This document shows, one piece after another, positions 1 to 11,253 of a DNA stretch of 64,000 bases (the first letter of the stretch is position 1; each line of letters starts with the position of its first letter). The notes beneath the pieces are model-generated. The model searched no databases. It was not told the DNA's origin and worked only from the letters and a program-made list of their open reading frames with translations. The position numbers and the translations under genes were made by a program. Source of the DNA: Takakia lepidozioides (lineage: Eukaryota > Streptophyta > Takakiopsida > Takakiales > Takakiaceae); assembly GCA_030704615.1 (NCBI GenBank), contig CM060731.1, positions 75,684,756 to 75,748,755 on the forward strand. Reading direction: 5' to 3'.

Positions 1-1248
1 TGTATAGGTTTGCAGTTGCATTTCAGGACACCTCGCATACTTCTATTCTAGTTTCCTGTCTCTCAGGATCTCTCTTTTCAGGTTTGATTCATAGGATCTG
101 AAATTTTTCCAGGGGTGCGTAACTGGCCCCCCTAAAACTTGTTTGCCCGAATTGTGTTTATGTTGAACCTCGGTGTATCCGCGTTGTACTGCTACACTTG
201 TTTTGACACTTTATGTAAACCCTAAACCTAAACCCTTCAATTTGTTATGGGTACGTGATTAATATTCAACTTTCATAACTCTTCATAACTATTACTCACT
301 ACAATTTTAAATTAATAAGTGAAGTCGATATAGATGATTATTATGAATCCTAGTAAATAATGGAGTTGGTGAGTGTCATCATTAATGTAACCAACACTAC
401 TGATCAGTAATACAATTTTGTTTCATTTGTAATAAACAATGACAACTATATATTTTGTCGGTTTCTGTATATTTGGTCAACTTAGTTTGTAGTAATGAAT
501 GTTACATGTGGTTGGTGTGATTTTAGTTTTCTTAAGTATTTACAACCACTACTTATTATATTATAACTTAAAAGTTTGAGTTATATGTTTATTTAATAGT
601 ATTATCTTAAAGAGTATATATAGGTATGTAACTTCACAACGAACTCACAACTTCTATAGTCTTTCACCGTCTTCCATTCTGTTGCTTTCAATCTGTTATA
701 GTCTTTCAGAGTGTTTCACAATCTTTTAGAATTTTCCAGTCTCTCATGATCTTGCTTAGCCTCTTTCAACATTTATGTTCATCTTTCGTAGTTTTTGACA
801 AGGTCGCCTATAATCAGACTCTCTTAATTGATTACAGCAGAAAGAAAAAATAGATTGAAATACTTAGAATCAGATGTTACATGTTTAAGAGTAGTGTGTA
901 GTTACAAATGAATAACTTTTTGTATAAAAGTTAAATTTGAATAACTTTTGATTATTTTTAATAGTAAATGTGTCGATTTAATTCATAAAGTTATATATTT
1001 TAATACATCTCTTAATAATTCTAATTTAGGGGATGACTAAAAAGATGAAAACAAAAAATAACTAAAATTATGATTAAAATATAAAAGATAAACAATTAAA
1101 TCTTTTATTGCTATATGCAACTCGTTCTTCCACTTAAGTCTAGAAGTGGTCTCTCCTGCTGCTCTCATTCTCTCGTTCACTGATCTCACTCACTCTCATT
1201 CCTTCTTATCTTTCAACTCCTTGGCTCCCACCAAGATGGGATAGGAGG
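1..1248. other. AT-rich non-coding stretch
   Basis: I see no gene here. The sequence is AT-rich with no long ORF. Around 215-237 there is a short run of plant-type telomere-like units (CCCTAAA variants), which also resembles the telo-box seen upstream of some plant genes. Pyrimidine-rich sequence at about 1140-1215 precedes the ORF at 1249 and could be its leader. Confidence 0.4.
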
Positions 1249-1677
1249 ATGTATCTCCGATGGGAGGCCCTAATGGGAGGGGCGGCAAACTTTTTTTTGT
1301 GTAGCAGACGCAAAAAACACAAAAGGGATGAGTTGAGGTTGTTGGTACAAAACGGGAATTGGATACGGACAAGAGAGGATACCACTTCCTTATTTGTCTT
1401 GTTTTTTGGAATGGAGACCCTGCATGTGTATTTGAAGAAAACCTTCAGTGACAAAGAGCAGTTAGACCTAACATTACTATTTCTCAAGTCCAAGGGAGTG
1501 CCGGAGACAGTTGTAGAGGCACCTTTGACTGACATAGTACGAAGAGGTCTCAGCGAGCTTGATCTTCCCGCCCGTTGGACTAATTATCACCGGGCTCTCT
1601 ACAAGGGCTTGTGTCGGGTGACAGCAGCTTCCTCTTCCGCAGGTGCAACTTCACCTTACCTTGAACTTGAATTGTAA
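1249..1677 (+). CDS. hypothetical protein, 142 aa
   Basis: An ATG-initiated ORF of 142 codons that ends just before the left end of the CACTA element. I do not recognise the protein. The N-terminal third is basic, the middle is charged and leucine-rich (a FSDKEQLDLTLLFLKSKG stretch), and the C-terminus is serine/alanine-rich and ends in ELEL. No signal peptide or membrane segment is visible. It could be a short gene, an exon of a longer one, or chance; only its amphipathic composition argues for coding. The sequence after the stop continues into the element at 1726. Confidence 0.3.
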   Translation: MYLRWEALMGGAANFFLCSRRKKHKRDELRLLVQNGNWIRTREDTTSLFVLFFGMETLHVYLKKTFSDKEQLDLTLLFLKSKGVPETVVEAPLTDIVRRGLSELDLPARWTNYHRALYKGLCRVTAASSSAGATSPYLELEL

Positions 1678-1725
1678 TTTTGTATTATTTCGGGGTTTGC
1701 AAGTGTTTCAAGCTTTGAAAACTTT

Positions 1726-2957
1726 CACTACTACGTTTAGGGGGGGTTTAGCGACGCCGGGACCCCGGGTGCGCCGGCCGTGCCGACCCCCCTGCGACTC
1801 AGCGTCGCGCAGGCGCCCGGCCCAGGACTTGCGACGTCGGGGCATCGCAACGCCGGCGCTCGGATGACGTTGTGGCATCTTGCGATGTCATGCCGTCGTT
1901 AGAAAGAGTCCTGACCCCATTCCCCCCCCCAACGCGTTGGGGGGGTTGCGACACCACCAAGATGCTGCGACGTCGGGGAATCGCAACGAGGTGTCGCAGC
2001 CCAGCCACGCTTTTGCAACGGCCGAGCGTTCCTGCGACAGCGGGGAATCGCAATGCCCAAAAAAAAAAAAAACGTCCGGCCGTCGCAAAAGCGTCACAGG
2101 AGCTACGGTGCTGCGGTTCCTCGACGTCCTGGAGGCGTCGCAAAAAATTGATTCTAGGAGTAGATTGTAGAGCATAATGGGTTTGGCATCCTCAAACTAC
2201 AGCCATTGTCCAACAATAAGTTGCAATGCAATTTTGCAAAACTTAGGTCATTGATAGATATTTGTTCTTGAAGAACTTTGGGGACAAGTCTCAGTGCAAG
2301 TTCCAGGTGTGATAGCTCCTGTAGAGTATGCATAATATGCAACAGAATGATATGATTGAGATAGTGGTAGTCACTAGGAGCTAACTCTGTATATATATAC
2401 TTGAACTATTTTTGTGATACATAGATGTATTGTAGATTTGTTGGTTAGTGTGTAGTGTCTTAGAAATGTTATAATGTGGAGGTCTTAGGTTCAAGTATGC
2501 ATTGTCTAATATATATAGAACAATGTATGAACTGCCATTGGACAAAATCAGAGTCGATGGTCAACGCCGAGTCAATGGTCAACTAGTTTTTGAAATTCAA
2601 ATTTCAAATTCAAATTCAAATTTTCCCATCTAAATTCAAATGTACCCCCCTAAACTGTGACGTCTGGGGTCGCATTTACGATCCCCTGGACGTCCCTTAT
2701 GTGACGTCGCAGATTTTTATTTATTTATTTTTATGCCTGGACGTCGTAAGTCGCGCCGACGCCGCGGCCAGGGGGTCCGGGGGGTTTGTGATTCCCTGAC
2801 AACGCTAATTAATGATGTTTCGGGAGCGACGTCTCTGCGACTTCGCGACGTCACAAAATGCCCCAAGTGTGCCCCTGGCGCCGTAGAGTATTTTCGTCGC
2901 TAATCGCGATGGTTGGAGGTCGCTGGGGCATCGCTAACCCCCCCAAACGTAGTAGTG
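1726..2957. mobile_element. Non-autonomous CACTA (EnSpm-type) DNA transposon, 1232 bp
   Basis: The left end begins CACTACTACGTTT followed by a G run and a TTAGCGA-type motif. The right end, read in reverse complement, begins with the same CACTACTACGTTT and continues the same way, so about 30 bp of terminal inverted repeat match with only a few differences. The element is flanked by TTT on both sides (1723-1725 and 2958-2960), the 3-bp duplication expected of this superfamily. Inside are many copies of a GCGACGTC-type motif in both orientations, concentrated near both ends, as expected of subterminal transposase-binding repeats. No transposase is encoded: the short ORFs inside are GC-rich artefacts. 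It depends on an autonomous partner elsewhere. Confidence 0.85.
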
Positions 2958-2960
2958 TTT

Positions 2961-5603
2961 GTAATATCTAGTCCCTTTGCTTAGGATTCTTCTGCAGCCT
3001 GATATCCAGTCCGTCTATGGCATCTTATTCCGTGGATTTCTCCCTGGGACTTTGTTTTGTCTCATGGATAGGCGCTTAGGGTTTCAAACTTAGGGCACTT
3101 AGGGCACTTGTTGCGCCATTCTGGTTTGCCTTGCTCTGCTTCATTAGGGTTCACACTCGCTCTCTTCTTGTCAGTCATGTATGCCCCATGTTTTGATTTG
3201 CCTCTGTATTCTTGGCTGCATTGTGCATTTATGGTTTACAGGAGGTTCTATTCTATTCCTTTCTTAGCTACATTGTGCTCTTAGGGTTTTGAAGGACTGA
3301 AATCTTGAGGACTGTCTTTAGAGGATGGAAAGGTCTTGCGAGAATTGTGTCCCATGTTTTGATTTGCTTATCAGTTTCCTGAGGGTTCTATATTCGATTT
3401 GATTAAAGGATGATTTTTGGATAATCAAACAACTCTTAGGGGTGGTCTCCAGAGCAATTAAAGGTCTGGAATGCATTGGGAGAATTCCTTCAATCGAAGG
3501 CAGAGAAGAAATCAATTCAAAAAATTTGTTGTGTAGTGGTCTGGAATATCCCCAAACCATTACATAGTGTTTGGAGTTACCTTTCATTGTAAATATAGAG
3601 GTTTCTCAATACTTACAAAGATATTCTTGTGCTGCACACCATAGAGTAGGTATGCTTTCCTGAGTAGGGAAGGACTGTGTAGACGAGATTCTTCCGGAGT
3701 TGTTAAGGTTTTTTTTGTTAAAATGTGTTTTTGCTTCAAAGAGTGAGCATGTACAGTCACTTTTGGAACATAGTGCATTTTAATATTAATGCGTTACACT
3801 CTGGGTTATGGTGAATGACCTAGGAATGAGAGAATGTGATTTCGGTTTATGTTAGTGCACATTCTTTGTTCTTGAGGCGATTTGTTTCCTTCGTTTCCTA
3901 TTATTGGAGACGATTTGTTTTCTTCGTTTCTTGTGCAAAAGAGATCATTGAATGTTGATGGGTTGCCTAGGGCACTATGAGCCCACTGTCTTTTCTGTTT
4001 TCCAGTAGGTCCTCAAACAGAGCAAGCCTATTTGACGCGACTTCGGGACATGGGGCCACCATTAGGCTTGAAACATAGTAAGATGAAAAGTGAGCAAGGG
4101 TATGCGGAGTGGTAGGATGGAGCGGTAAAAATTGTGGCAATGAAGAATGTCGTATATTTGAATGGGAGAACTACAGAAGTGCAGGTGCCCATAAAGATCC
4201 TTCACCCGATCTTTGGCGAGTTGTCTAAAGTGTCAGCGAATGTTATACCTGATGCTCAAACCCTGTCATTTGTCAACAGCTTTGTCACACAGCACGTTGG
4301 TACTTCAAAACCAAAACAAATGACTATAACCTGGACATGCACGTTGATGGTTTAGAAAACAAGTGGTTCAACTAATTACTCAACAACTTATATAAAATTT
4401 GTTCACATCTATTCCGGCTATGATACAAGTAATAATTGTTTTTCGGATTTCCTCATCCAAGCGAATTGTTTTTGAAATATTCATATCAAACTATTGCAGA
4501 ACGATTATTGGATATATTACTACTCAATAAGTTCATCGAAAAGAATAAATTGGTTGTTTCAATATATGATTGCATATACATAAGTAATAATATACATTTC
4601 TAACTCATTCATCAAATTTCAATCTCTAAATCACATTACATTGTTGCTCATTTTGTTCATGTTTACAATATTCTTTAAACATTATTTCGTTAATGTACTA
4701 CACATTCTCTATAACTAAATAAACATCCAACTTCATCTTAGTATATCGATTTCAATTCTTCACAGATGGGCTTGGGAATAGGAGACGCACTTGGATACAT
4801 AGAGGATTGTACTTGGACTTAGATGACAGTGGACACTTGGGCCAACGGCACAAGCTACTCTAGTAATCTATGACAACATACAGATGGATGAATTGGAATA
4901 TCAAGGATGTTTTCCATACAGTTAGTTATATATTTTGTCTGAATGGAAGTATATGGTTGGGAAATAGACATTTCATTGGAATGTAAATTAAATTTATTTT
5001 AAAAAAAAACAAAAAAAAACATGGGGTTTTCTTTTTTCTTGTAAAAAGAATAGATGTATGTATACAATCATTTGGAGAATCGTTTGATTGAGTAGGTGTA
5101 TGATGATGAATCATTTGTTTGACAACATGTATCGTAGATGAGAATAAATTTGAGCATGTGAGTATACTACAAAGTTTTAAAGGCAAACATAGATTAGAAG
5201 TTTGTTCCTAAGAACCAAACGTTTATTTTGATGGTTAAAAGGAGTTCGTCACAGCGAGTGTCGCACCCCCAAAAGCCAACATGGCTGAGATTTCTGAACG
5301 TCTGAGACACCCGAGACGGTAACGGAAGAATGTGAAGAAAGTCAAGATCAAAATGTGGAATTTAATCATGCCAAAAATTCCACACCAAGTCGTGTTCATG
5401 AAACACGATAAGTGTCACAATTTGCTGCATTATCTTTACATTTTGCCCAATGTCATAGTTGTTTTGATGACTTCCCTGACATCGCCAAGCCATCATCTTC
5501 GATTGGCGTCTCTCTTACTCACGCATATGCTTGAAGGTGTGAATTTGTGGTTGCAGTTCTTGGTGTGTACAATGGAATGTGGTTGTAAATAGGGATGTAG
5601 CTT
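2961..5603. other. Non-coding stretch without recognised gene
   Basis: No feature is recognised. The only ORFs are under 100 codons and have no recognisable motif (for example a 73-codon ORF at 4134-4355). The region is AT-rich with scattered homopolymer runs, such as the A-rich tract at about 4990-5025. Confidence 0.35.
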
Positions 5604-6054
5604 ATGAAGTTGGCATCGAGTCCGTATCCAAACGCACGTTTTGCTAATGGTGGTGCCTATCCTCTAGATCTGAGCCTAATCACTAAGGCCCGGCATCACG
5701 GACATAATTACGTGTTTGCTTTGCTGACTAGGTACCGCGAACCCCTTGCTGGTGTCTCAATGAGAGAAGGATTGCACTACAATCCCTACTTTCCAGGTGC
5801 AATTGCCATGCCGAAGATGCTCACCGATAGCGGAGTCGAGTATGAGGATCAAACTCCTCCCACTGAGTCTCAGATGGCAAAGGATGTCACCTAAGTTGCG
5901 GAACCTGAGATGGACGAGCGCAAGCTCATCGGCTCAAAGTGGATCTTCGTGCTGACGTTGGTGTTGTTCTGGTTTTGTTTCAGGCTGGGTACTACAAGCG
6001 ATGGAAATGGTCGCCCATCAAGTCTCGAAAACTGGTCTTAGATTTTGTCAACTA
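5604..6054 (+). pseudogene. CYC1: Cytochrome c1 pseudogene, 5'-truncated
   Basis: Cytochrome c1 is the haem-bearing subunit of mitochondrial complex III, anchored in the inner membrane by one C-terminal helix. The first 96 codons carry the family's C-terminal half: an [20 protein letters not shown] segment, [10 protein letters not shown] and [15 protein letters not shown] stop follows at 5892, and the same gene continues after it with AEPEMDERKL, a KWIFVLTLVL membrane helix, then YYKRWKWSPIKSRKLVLD and VN-stop at about 6054. The latter piece is displaced by a short insert (near 5970-5985) that ends in a TTTCAG tract and may be an intron remnant. Everything upstream (targeting sequence and the CxxCH haem site) is missing. 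I infer a truncated, mostly processed copy; the active gene lies elsewhere. Confidence 0.85.
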
Positions 6055-6411
6055 AGAATATGATGAAACCCTGTAAGACTTTATTACAACATGTACAATG
6101 GGTGAACGTGCATAGGATGCTCAAGAAGTTTCCTAAAAGGGGGGGGGGGGGAGGAACAAGAAACAAGAGAAGAAAACAAAAAGCTATAGTAAGCTACTCA
6201 GCTAGAGAAGAAACAAAAGCTATAGAAAGCTACTCAACCAGCGACGAAAACAGAAACTATAAGTAAGCTACTCAAGCAGAGCAACCCTCCCAGCCAACAG
6301 CCTGGAGGAGATCAAGCAAGGAGATAGACAAAGTGTCAGGCATAGGCGGAAGATGAGATGACGTGGAGCTAGCCACATCAGCCCGATGCAAAATAGATAT
6401 GGCTTGTCCTC

Positions 6412-7089
6412 AGCAACTGAAACACGCAGTCCGTAGGAAATCGTCGAAGTGCTGGTGCAATGAGCCAAATATCTCGACCGCCAGCGGAAGAAATCTGTCG
6501 GTGGGGTGACGATCGCTGTAGTCGCGCTCCTTGGCCTGAGCTGCTCTAGTGGCTGACGTGCCTAGTGTTGGTAGCTGTGCGAGATAGCAAATCCCCTCAA
6601 GTGGGGTTGGCGAGAACGACATCCACTAGGGCACGCAAACCATCTCTAGATAGGACGATGTCAACACGACGACGTGTAGAGTGGGACGCGAGCGTAGTAC
6701 ATGATACCCTGCCTCCCGAGCAATAGATGCCACCGCATCGCAAACCATATTATGAGACGCAGTGCGCTCACCACCACATGGACAGCGGATGAGATGGATG
6801 GCAAGGTCATCAATGGGCTGACAACGCTGAAGGCCCAATGCCGAAGGATGAGGCAAACCGAGTCAAAGGCGGAGCGCAATAGTGAAAATAGGGGATGAGA
6901 GGCGAAAAGGTGCGATAGTGGGTCGTACTGCCAACCATGCCCCTGCTCCGGGTCTTGCGCATGATAGAAGTCAGGCTTGATGCAACTCAGAAGAAACACT
7001 TGAGAGCATGCCGGAAAAGGAATGACGGTGCACGCGCTCGAAAATGGACTCCTGACGATGGTCGAGGCCTTGAGCAACCACCTGCTCAA
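6412..7089 (-). pseudogene. Non-LTR reverse-transcriptase-like remnant (C-terminal part)
   Basis: Read on the minus strand, several frames joined by frameshifts give a continuous degraded protein: an AWLAVRPTI-type segment, then a cysteine cluster RCPCGGERTASHN, then IAREAGYHV, and finally a conserved-looking tail with AKERDYSDRHPTDRFLPLAV and FGSLHQHFDDFLRTAC. This layout (zinc-binding cluster then a short conserved tail) resembles the C-terminal region of non-LTR retrotransposon proteins seen in plants and algae. No polymerase catalytic motif is present. The frame changes at least twice within 680 bp, so it is dead. The family name is from memory and is the least certain part of this call. 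Confidence 0.45.
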
Positions 7090-7499
7090 ATGGTGGTAGA
7101 CATGCTCTCACCGGTGCCGGAAGAAAATCTCGTGTGGAGCGGAGATGCTTTTAAGCTCCCGACGAGATGAGGTTAAGGTCAAATGGGTAGGTCAGCTGCA
7201 GCATATATCCAACACCAGATATCCTAAGTTAATCGACTCTATATCTTGGAAACACGATTGCCCACCGACCTGTCAAACAGGTCAAGTCCTGGCAGAAGAC
7301 AGTAGAAGAGATTCTCAAGGACCTGGACCTGGAACCGCAAGTCTTCACCCTGCTGGATAAATCTGACTTGGAGGCTATAGTGTCTAACGAGGTTAGCTAT
7401 TTCATGAGCATGAGCAGCATGAGCAGAGTAGCAAGACAATCGGTTTTCATGAGCAGAAGTACAAATTTTGGAAATAAAAAACATTAAAAAAATATTATT

Positions 7500-7540
7500 T
7501 TTAATGGAATGTGTCAGAAAAAAAAAAAAAAAAAAAAAAA
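7500..7540. repeat. Poly(A) tract
   Basis: A run of about 20 adenines starts near 7518. It could be the tail of an old retroposed sequence or simple slippage. Confidence 0.5.
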
Positions 7541-7639
7541 ACCAATAAAATATTCATTGTTTGAAGTAAAAATTGTAGTTTTGAGAGCCGTGCTCATGAT
7601 ATTTTGTCTTCCGCTCATGCGAATTCCGAGCGACATCTG

Positions 7640-7830
7640 CAAAAATGGTGCCGAATTTCGCGGTAATAGGTTCCGCAACCGGAGAAAGCTGCGACGTATT
7701 TCGCGGTAATAGGTGTCTCCGGCGAAAAATGGTGCCGAATTTCGCGGCTATAGGTCCCAACATGGCAGGTGTGTAAGCCCAAAATTTGGAAATGTGGCGC
7801 CGAATTTCGGTACATGGTGCCGGGGATTGC
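7640..7830. repeat. Short array with GGTGCCGAATTTC-type core
   Basis: Three imperfect copies of a unit containing an ATGG(T/C)GCCGAATTTCG core and a GCGGTAATAGG or GCGGCTATAGG motif lie directly left of the outer LTR element. The core resembles the GGCGCCGAATTTCC core of the arrays at 25.2-28.0 kb on the other side of that element, and the same core occurs at 23934-23950. I infer that the LTR element landed inside a GGCGCC-type repeat region. Confidence 0.55.
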
Positions 7831-7867
7831 ACAGATGTTGGGTAGTTCTTGGGCCATGTAACTGGAG

Positions 7868-8226
7868 TGTCAAGTTAAATAAGCACAGTGTGAAACTAAC
7901 TAGAATAAAGCTAGTTATTTGTATTTAACACTTGGATTTAGGTCAAGTGGTAAATCAGGTGTCAAGTTTAGTTTGACACTTGAACCGTCTTATCTTCACG
8001 AGAGCGTCAGTCGCGCAGCTCATCTCTCTCGAGTTGAGCCTGCACGACCGAGCTCCTTCACCGTTTAGAAGCTGAGTGTGCTTATGATGGGAGGATAGGT
8101 TGTTGTGGGGTGGAGTCCCCATGGCTTGGGGTGCCCCTGGCTCGACTTCTATTTTAAAGAGTGATGAGTGATGCTGTTGGTTTTCATGTTTCTTGTGTCA
8201 ACAGTGTGTTATTAGCTTTTTTATCA
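7868..8226 (+). repeat. 5' LTR (359 bp, probably lacking its first ~87 bp)
   Basis: It starts TGTCAAGTT, ends TTATCA and matches 23486-23844 along its whole length with only a few substitutions. The 3' copy is preceded by an 88-bp sequence that looks like the true LTR start, so the 5' copy seems to have lost that part. Near-identity of the two copies suggests a fairly recent insertion. Confidence 0.8.
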
Positions 8227-8319
8227 CTCGAGAGAGATCAGCTCTTACCTGTGAGTGCAAGGTAGGAGTTGAGGGTTAGCACTTGTATGATTACATGTGT
8301 GTAAGTAGTGCTTAGTTTG

Positions 8320-8352
8320 AGAAGCTTAAAAAAAAAAAAAAAAAAAAAAAAA
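8320..8352 (+). repeat. Poly(A) tract inside the retroelement
   Basis: About 24 consecutive adenines lie just upstream of the receptor-kinase fragment. On the plus strand the tract is 5' of the fragment, so it is not the fragment's own retroposition tail. Confidence 0.6.
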
Positions 8353-8445
8353 CATGCAGGTTTCGATCATCTCTGGTTTTTGGGTATATAGATGGTCCAT
8401 GGAGGCAGGCTGCATGTCAAGCAGGGGCAAAGAACTGGTGTCTTT

Positions 8446-8756
8446 CCACTGGTAAGATAGCGTTGGTTCTGGCATAAGGCCGCAGGGGCAGGACGGAGCT
8501 ATACTGCGGGGAAGCAGCCTTCGTTCTGGTCAGTAAGGGCATGAACAGCTCACAGTGGGTGCGGCAAGCATTGGCGAAGCCAGAGCTGGTCAGACAAGTT
8601 CTTGATGTGAAACTGTTGAAGACCATAGGTATTGACAAGTAGCTACTGCAGCTGATGGATGTGGCCATGCTTTGCACACACGAGGTGCCTGATAGACGCC
8701 CCTCCATGCAAGACATGCTAAAGGTGCTCATTGGAATCCAGCACCAGCAGCGGTAA
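8446..8756 (+). pseudogene. Receptor-like kinase C-terminal fragment captured in the retroelement
   Basis: The plus strand encodes the C-lobe end of a plant receptor-like kinase: a TGRRG-like stretch, GMNSSQWVRQALAKPELV, VLDVKLL, then MDVAMLCTHEVPDRRPSM (kinase subdomain XI, with the conserved DRPSM-type arginine) and MLKVLIGIQ before the stop at 8754-8756. One in-frame stop interrupts it after GIDK. The catalytic subdomains are absent, so it has no kinase activity. It lies between the 5' LTR and the protease region, in the same orientation as the element. I infer capture of a host gene fragment or a nested remnant. Confidence 0.7.
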
Positions 8757-10470
8757 AGTGGGTTCTCGTTTCTTCCTCTGCTCGAGCTCCTTCGAGCAAA
8801 GAAAAAGCAGTGCCCCGACATTTGAATCGAAGACCAGTGTCTTGTATCTCTCATGTCATGTTTCTTGAAACTGATTTTGTTTATGTGGCGAGCTTAGTGC
8901 TTGTGAACTGCGGGCTGCGTTTCCTACGCTTTATGTAAGAATAAGCAATCAACATAGGATACGGTTTCAGAGGCGCAGCTATGTGATTCAGGAAAACAGA
9001 TCTCTCTCTGTCGAATGAAGTTCCCGTGGAGGGGGTGAGCACGACAGGCTGTTGGGGGTCGGATGAGAGAGACGGCGATCATTAGCATCAAGCTGGCTGG
9101 ACATGGTAGTGTGGACACAAGTAGTGGAAGTACTTCACGGACATGGTTTCCTGCTCCACAACAGACGTCCATGAAAGGAAACACAAAAAGCCAGAGAGGG
9201 ATTGCGCACCACGTGCACTTCAAGTGTCCTACTCCAGGTTTGCAAAAACAAGTGTTCCTGACTGTGCACCACATTTGTTGACAGTAAGTGTGCTGTTCAA
9301 TCGGACCTCGTCCTTTTGGAGGTGTGCAGGATAATACAGTTAATCTCCCACATCGTGATAGTTCAGCTGAAGGTGTTCAAGAGCTGTTGAAGAAGGGGGA
9401 CGAAGCTCACGTTGACTAAAATGCGCAAGGTGTTCCAGCTCTAGGGAAGGTTTTGACCATGACGATTTGAGAAAGAAGATTTGTAGCTAGGACATACCCG
9501 TATGTGCCTGGTTGGGTGATCTGCACAAGTCAGAGCCATTGCAAGTGAGTCCGGAAGATAGGGCTTCCAATGCTCCAGATGCAGACCTCCTTCCTCCACT
9601 TTGTCTTCCGGGAAAGGCTAACACGGATTTCACAGATGGAATTGCCAGTGAAGAAGGCGTGCCTTTGGTTGGATCGCCTTCTCTCGATGTTCCCACACCG
9701 GACCAAGGGCTAGCGGAATAGAGGCAGCGGCTGGGGAGGGCTGAGCAGGTAGACATTATCCTCCATCTACCCCATTCCCTTCGCAGACATCCACCGTCGA
9801 CCCGCCTTGCTTTGAGGGTGCTTGAGGATAAGCAAAATGGCAGAACCACCCCTCACTTCTCTTCCAGCAGAACCAGGAGCTGGTAGGAGCTGACGGGCAT
9901 CTCTGCTGCATGGCTTTGGAGATTGACGAGCATGCAAGCTGCTCATGTGCAACCCTTTGATTAGGTCTTTGATCGGCCGAATCGGCCAACACCCCGCACC
10001 ACCTCCTTGTTCCTGCTTGCTCGCGCAGGCTTGGCCATCGCTGCCCTCGTCTGCGTCCGCCTTGCCTCTCTCCCCTGAGCATACTGAGTTCGTGATTAAT
10101 GTGAGGCCATTTCTTTCATGACCACTTGGCCTTGCGGTTTATGAGTCCAAGGAATTCTTAGGGAACCTGCAGTGAAAAAAAAAAAAACGTGGGAACAGTT
10201 TTTAATGGCGAGAACGTTTTGGGTGTGAAAAATTAAAAGAAATTCGTTCTTTGATCTAATTTAAATTAGATAGAGCCTGTTTGGCCATAACTTTGGCCTA
10301 CCAAGGCCGTTTGACCCAAGACTTGCGCAGGGACCTACAGAAAGGGGAAATCTACCTATCTAGACCTGGTTTTTGTTTTTGGGACCTTGCTAAAAATCTA
10401 TGGAATTTTTTGAGTGTGAGTGTGCCATGAAAGATCCACAATTCTGTTTCTAGAACCTGTTCTGGTCTAT
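8757..10470. other. Internal region of the retroelement without recognised domain
   Basis: Only short ORFs occur, on both strands. A 69-codon plus-strand ORF at 9512-9721 has a coding-like composition but no motif I recognise. A 12-base adenine run lies near 10175. Confidence 0.35.
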
Positions 10471-11253
10471 ATGAGAGACAAATCTGTGGATGTCCTCCTT
10501 GTATGGCTGGGGGAAATGAGGACGAAATTGAAGGGCAGGTCTCTTCTCTTAGAGTGTGCACCCAAGGGGACAAGATTTATGTTTCCCAAGGAACTCAGAT
10601 TTGAGTGGAGAACAGTTGGACGAGTTGATTGCATACTGGGCAAGTCGGGGGGCATTAGCAGTAGACAACAAACTGCTGTAGTTGGCGTTGAGGGCCTCAA
10701 TATTACTTTGGACAGTCAGAACTCTGTTGGAGCCAGCAGTTCTGCAGCTGTAGGTGAAATACCAAAGTGGGTGAAAACTAGGCTTGGAACACAGCCAAAG
10801 ACAGCCCCGGGGACCAAGGTGTTCAGCCACAAGGCCGTGGTGTACTGGAGCAAAGGAGCAGGAGCTACACAAGTTTGTGCAATCAGACATGGTTGCAGCC
10901 GGACACGCTCTGCACAAGGCAACCACGAGCGGGGGTTCATTAACAATGACAAGTTTGTTTTGCTTGAAGGAGATGCAGTCATTCGCAATGAGGACACCCG
11001 CAACCGTCTCAAAGCTTTCGAGTTGAGAGACTATCAGACCCTACCTTTGTTTTCTTTAGTGTTCAGTGAGCGGGAGATATGGGAGTATTGCTTTGTCTCT
11101 ACCTGGCAGAAAGAGGAGGAGGGTTGGTTAGAGCGAGCTACTGTAGCTTGGGACAAGGTTAGTGGCAGGTTTCTGGACATAGATATACCGCCTACACCTT
11201 ACCATCATGTAGAGCGAGGCACTTTGAGAGAAGTCTGGCAGTTGATAGCATAG
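10471..11253 (+). CDS. Unrecognised retroelement ORF, about 260 aa
   Basis: The longest uninterrupted ORF in the 5' half of the outer element. It is open from 10420; the first in-frame ATG is at 10471. I do not recognise the product. It has no CCHC zinc knuckle, no membrane segment and no signal peptide. The C-terminal half is rich in aromatic residues (WEYCFVSTWQKEEEGW, then PPTPYHHVERGTLREVWQLI). By position it could be a gag equivalent, but it lacks the usual gag features, and it could also be another captured host domain. It is intact in a region where everything else is broken. Confidence 0.5.
   Translation: MRDKSVDVLLVWLGEMRTKLKGRSLLLECAPKGTRFMFPKELRFEWRTVGRVDCILGKSGGISSRQQTAVVGVEGLNITLDSQNSVGASSSAAVGEIPKWVKTRLGTQPKTAPGTKVFSHKAVVYWSKGAGATQVCAIRHGCSRTRSAQGNHERGFINNDKFVLLEGDAVIRNEDTRNRLKAFELRDYQTLPLFSLVFSEREIWEYCFVSTWQKEEEGWLERATVAWDKVSGRFLDIDIPPTPYHHVERGTLREVWQLIA

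Noticed and set aside
215-237. Chromosome end or interstitial telomere
   Set aside because: Only about three degenerate CCCTAAA units are present; more likely a telo-box-like motif or chance.
1643-2177. Arginine-rich ORFs at the left end of the CACTA element
   Set aside because: They are produced by GC-rich subterminal repeats and occur on both strands.
9487-10082. Minus-strand ORFs of 108-120 codons inside the retroelement
   Set aside because: They are antisense to the element, overlap each other in different frames and have no recognisable motif.
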